DNA of 64,000 nt from Paraspadella gotoi. Lineage: Eukaryota > Chaetognatha. Shown here in pieces: positions 60,401 through 64,000 of the stretch. The notes under the pieces were generated by a model, which did no database searches, was not told the origin of the DNA, and worked only from the letters and a program-made list of their open reading frames with translations. Location of the stretch: the NCBI GenBank assembly GCA_051294375.1, contig CM119264.1, positions 17,558,278 through 17,622,277 of the forward strand, written 5' to 3'. Within the stretch, counting starts at the first letter, position 1. Each line of letters starts with the position of its first letter. The translations under genes were made by a program, and so were the position numbers.

Positions 60401-62132
60401 TACAATCTATTTTTTTCTGTTTCGCTAATGACTGTCGTTGTTATTTTGTTTGCTCGACTTTTTCCTTTTTCTTATTCTTAATCAGTCGTCGCGCAAAAAA
60501 GACGTCGTCTGTGAATAAAAAACAATAAACGGATTGTTTATTCGTCTTCCATTTGTCTTTTCTTTTTTTTTTTTTTTTTTGGACGAGTCGGTTTCTGTCT
60601 CCCGACATCATCCCTAAGAAATAATATTTCCTTCTTTCTATTTACGTATTCTTTTTGAATGCAGCAAAAATGCTTTTCCAATAGTTCGCGGCCCCTTTTT
60701 TTTCCTGGTATTTACAGTATTTAGAGTTGATGGTTAATGCAATAGTTTTCCGAGAATGCGTTTCCATTTAATATTTTATCGCTCACTCGTTATATCAATA
60801 CGACTCTCCCTCGATTTCTTATCGCTTCTCTTATTTTTTTTTTATTTTCAAAAGAAAACAAGAAGCGATATAATGACAAATTGATTTTTAATTTTCTTAA
60901 CTATCGACTTCAAAAAAAATAATTGAATATTGATTTAATTATGATCTGTGTCCGATATACTTTTCTACAAATATATATTTATCGACAGTATTACTTATTA
61001 GATCGCGAATAAAAGAGAGAGACCGCGTCAAAAGGAGTTTTCGTGAGAGGCTTCGAAACTGGCAAGGGGCGTTGATGAGGATTAAGAAAGGAATTCGGAA
61101 TTAGATTGAGGGAAAATCGCGTCGAAACTGGCGCCAGTCCGAAGCTTCGCCTTCATTAATCGTTGTCGTTCGTCGTCGTCGTCGTCGGTCTGAGTCGTCG
61201 TCCACTTTGTTGTCGTCATCGTCGTCGCTGCATCTCGGATTACTGTGACAAGTTTGTTTTGTTTTTTTTGTTTTTTTTTATGACGTCACCGTGTACGTCA
61301 TTGTGTACGACGTTCCTGCGTGCTCGTGTTCAACAATCTCCCGTACACGGTCGAAGTATATATTAATAATTTCTTTTTAAAAAGTGTATATCGAAGCCTG
61401 TGTTTGTCTCTCAATGTTTTTGCCAAGGCCTCCGTAATCATTAAGCAGTAAGATTTTAATTGCGAAATGTAAAACAAGAAATGAAAACTTGAAAAAGAGG
61501 GAAGGCCATTACGATTTATTTCCCTTATAAATGTTGGAAAGAGGGAGAAGAGGAGCGGGGGAATTTAGTATTTTGAGTGCGGCTCGGATCGAAATAGTTA
61601 AATTTAGCTATATACCGTATCTAAATGAAATAATGAAACATTTGATCGATATGTTACTGCGTATGTTTATCCATACGTCAGAGTAAACACTAAATTTTAC
61701 GCCCATCCCAAAATAGGCTCAAAACGATATTTTGGCGGAACGCATGCGCAGGCTCGACCGACTTCGAAGACGAGCTACGTAAATATCGATAAAAACGGTG
61801 CATTACCTTTGGGAGGGATGAAGTTTTATCCCCCGGAAAGACGAAAAGATTCCGAAATTCGAGTCGCGGCGAATATTTTTTTTTATCGTTTTTGTTTACG
61901 ACTGACCCGACGTTTGAGCGCTTGCGCCGTCAGGCCACCGAATGATCGTCGATGGCATTTATGGCGATTTTCACGAACGGCATCTATTGCCACTTTCAAT
62001 GCTGACCGCAAGCATCGATCGCATCACGGCTCCAAAAGTTATTTTTGTTAATATGATTCACGTTTCACATTTCTGTTCCCATCGAAATTTACCGTCAAAA
62101 TTCGCCATTCCTAACTGTCTTAAAGAAGAAGA
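60401..62132. other. Intergenic, no gene supported
   Basis: AT-rich DNA with a (GTC)n patch at 61165-61230 and a TGACGTCA palindrome at about 61280. Nothing else was recognised. Confidence 0.5.
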
Positions 62133-62215
62133 GAAGAGAGAGAGAGAGAGAGAGAGAAGAGAGAGAAGAGAGAAAGAGAGAGAGAGAGGAGAGAGAGAGA
62201 CGAAGAGGAGAGAGA
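62133..62215. repeat. Interrupted (GA)n tract
   Basis: GA runs with GAAGAG and GACG interruptions. Confidence 0.92.
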
Positions 62216-62329
62216 AGTGTCATTTCGTCATATTGATGAATAAAGATCAAGTTACGCGGGAAAAAATCCGTTAAGATAGATGAAGAAATGACGATAAGAG
62301 TAAAACTACGATGGTTGAAAGACACGAAT

Positions 62330-62700
62330 AGTGTGATGAAACACATTGAAACGCGATGATGAAGACGACATTGAAAACGACGTATGGAGCCGAGATGAAG
62401 ACGAGATGAAAACGCGGATGAAGACGACGATTGGAAAACGACGATGAAAACGACGAAAAAAAAACCCGGGGGCACGAGACGAAAACCGGGAGATAAAAAA
62501 GTTGGAGCGCGCGAAAAATGTTGCGGAGCCGAGGAAAGGGAAAAGCGCGTGAATGCAGTTTCATGGTGCGGGCCGGATGAGGAGGAGGAGGAGGAGGATG
62601 AGGAGGAGGAGGATGAAAATATTGTGGAAGAGGAGGAAGAACAAAAAGGAAAAGGAAAAGAAAGAGGTGGAGGAGGAGGAGGAAGAGGAGGGGGAAAGGG
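62330..62700. repeat. Purine-rich GATGAA/GAGGAG repeats
   Basis: Imperfect units of GATGAAGACGA and AAAACGACGA at 62340-62460, then GAGGAGGAGGATGAG-type repeats at 62578-62700. Acidic reading frames across it are repeat artefacts. Confidence 0.8.
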
Positions 62701-62854
62701 ATGAGAAATAAGCCGGGGACGTAAACGAAATGGGGAGAAGGGTCGACCATAAAAGGAGGTGGAGGGAAGATTCGTGAAAAGCGCTCCCCTTTATTTAAAA
62801 TAGCTTTTCAAAGTGTTCTTTGAAATAACATAGACTAAAACCAAAAAAAAAATA

Positions 62855-63201
62855 ACAAACACCGGACAATTTGTCAGTATGATTTGAACTGACATCTCGC
62901 GGATTCTCGACGTTACTTTCGACTCACAGCTTGATAACTTTTCTTAAAGCTTTTTTTATTTTAGACGTTTGAAGGTTGAGCGCACGTCTCTGATTTCATG
63001 AATTATGTATCAACAAATAATTTACTCACTAATCAAGCGAGAAACAAATTCACGTGTTTTTTTTTTTAAATCTTAGAATTTTAACGTCTGAAGTAAAAAA
63101 AAACACGTTCGTCCCATCCTTTGAAAAACTAAATTTAAATTATTTTAAGTCTTATATTGTATACAATTCAGTCAGTTGACTTCTTTCGAAAGCTCGTTAA
63201 A
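62855..63201 (-). repeat. Interspersed repeat with tRNA-like part, copy B
   Basis: Inverted copy of 51885-52240 with scattered substitutions and small indels. Flanking DNA at the two sites is unrelated, which supports dispersal over local duplication. Confidence 0.65.
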
Positions 63202-63593
63202 GCGTATTTATTTCATCTAAAGGCTTCACTGAGCCTTTCTTGACTCTTGACCGACATTCCTACCTTTTAATGGAAGTGAAGACTTGATAGTTTTCGTTCA
63301 AAATCTTATCTCTCTTCTGCGTCGTCGTCTTTGTGTCTCACGAAATATAGTACTATTTGGCAAAAAGGCTTTTGATTTACATCACCGACAAAATTCGAAG
63401 GCTTTCTGGGATCTTCATTCTTTAGTGATCGCTTATCCTCCGCAATTTTGGCAACGAATTAATTTTTCTACTAATTAATATCCATGCGCTTCTCCTTCAC
63501 TTATTCTTGGCTAAATTATCAATTTCAACGGTGAGAGCTTTATTGGCCGTCGTTCGAAGCTAACGATCCCTCCAATTCCCCGGTCGCCGAGGG
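63202..63593. other. Intergenic, nothing recognised
   Basis: Mixed-composition DNA without coding or repeat signal. Confidence 0.5.
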
Positions 63594-63633
63594 AGAGAGA
63601 GAGAGAAAGAGAAGAGGAGAAGAGAGAGAGAGA

Positions 63634-63679
<46 letters not shown>

Positions 63680-63684
63680 AGGGA

Positions 63685-63719
<35 letters not shown>
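63594..63719. repeat. Interrupted (GA)n tract
   Basis: GA runs with GAAGAG interruptions; a second short tract lies at 63890-63910. Confidence 0.93.
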
Positions 63720-64000
63720 TGTAATTTGCATATCGCGGTGAAGCTGATTGCTTCGACGGCGAATCGATGGGAGGTGACGTAAGAGTCGTAAGTTCCAGAG
63801 TGAGAAAAAAAACCGTCTTTGGCGCGAAGACTAATCGACTCCAAGATCCTCACGACCCGACTGTGAAATCTCTCACTCTCTGGGATGTAGAGAGAGAGAG
63901 AGAGAGAGAGACGTTTGGTTTCTTGACAGAGAGGGCGCGAGGCGGACGATTGGTCAAAGTTAGCTAAGGCGAAGATTTTACACGGGGGCATTAACGTAGC

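Noticed and set aside
61281-61290. TGACGTCA as a CRE regulatory site
   Set aside because: A single 8-bp palindrome in 64 kb with no nearby gene; not supportable as a regulatory element.

Overview
This is a 64 kb piece of animal nuclear DNA, mostly non-coding. Very long (GA)n/(CT)n tracts recur every few kilobases, coding signal comes only as short spliced exons with GT/AG borders, introns are 1.4-5.6 kb, and ten runs of N mark assembly gaps, most of them next to simple repeats. The microsatellite load together with a DIRS-type tyrosine-recombinase retrotransposon fits an arthropod, and a decapod crustacean is my best guess. That placement is inference and has low confidence.

Left third (about 4.1-23.6 kb): the minus strand carries one spliced gene for a cell-surface immunoglobulin-superfamily protein. 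Exon 1 (23368-23622) encodes a signal peptide and the start of a V-type Ig domain. Exon 2 (17673-17780) continues that domain. Exon 3 (13169-13511) ends it and begins a second Ig domain. Exon 4 (8065-8341) completes domain 2. Exon 5 (5603-5815) carries the first half of domain 3, and a weaker candidate exon 6 (4117-4227) may finish it. Intron phases match at every junction (0, 0, 1, 2, 2). The gene runs off the left side, because no transmembrane or cytoplasmic exon was found. Its introns hold (GA)n tracts, two strong hairpins, a perfect 4 x 38-bp tandem array, a 26-bp minisatellite and a degenerate tRNA-Met-like sequence. A GC-rich block of about 270 bp is duplicated at 2.9-3.7 kb, beyond the last exon seen.

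Middle (about 24-51 kb): no gene could be supported. The region is a desert of microsatellites ((GA)n, (TTTTC)n, (CTTT)n, (GAAA)n, an 8-bp A/T array), long blocks of purine/pyrimidine strand bias, all ten N gaps (the last ends at 51456), one tRNA-like SINE head and a few old dispersed repeats.

Right part (about 51-64 kb): a DIRS-like retrotransposon (about 53.14-58.45 kb, minus strand) lies inside a CT-rich minisatellite array. It has inverted terminal repeats of about 190 bp and badly frameshifted gag, reverse transcriptase, RNase H and tyrosine recombinase remnants. An internal 84-bp segment looks like both element ends joined back to back and could be an internal complementary region. A tRNA-like interspersed repeat is present in inverted copies at 51.9 and 62.9 kb.

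No CRISPR array, operon, rRNA or intact tRNA was seen.
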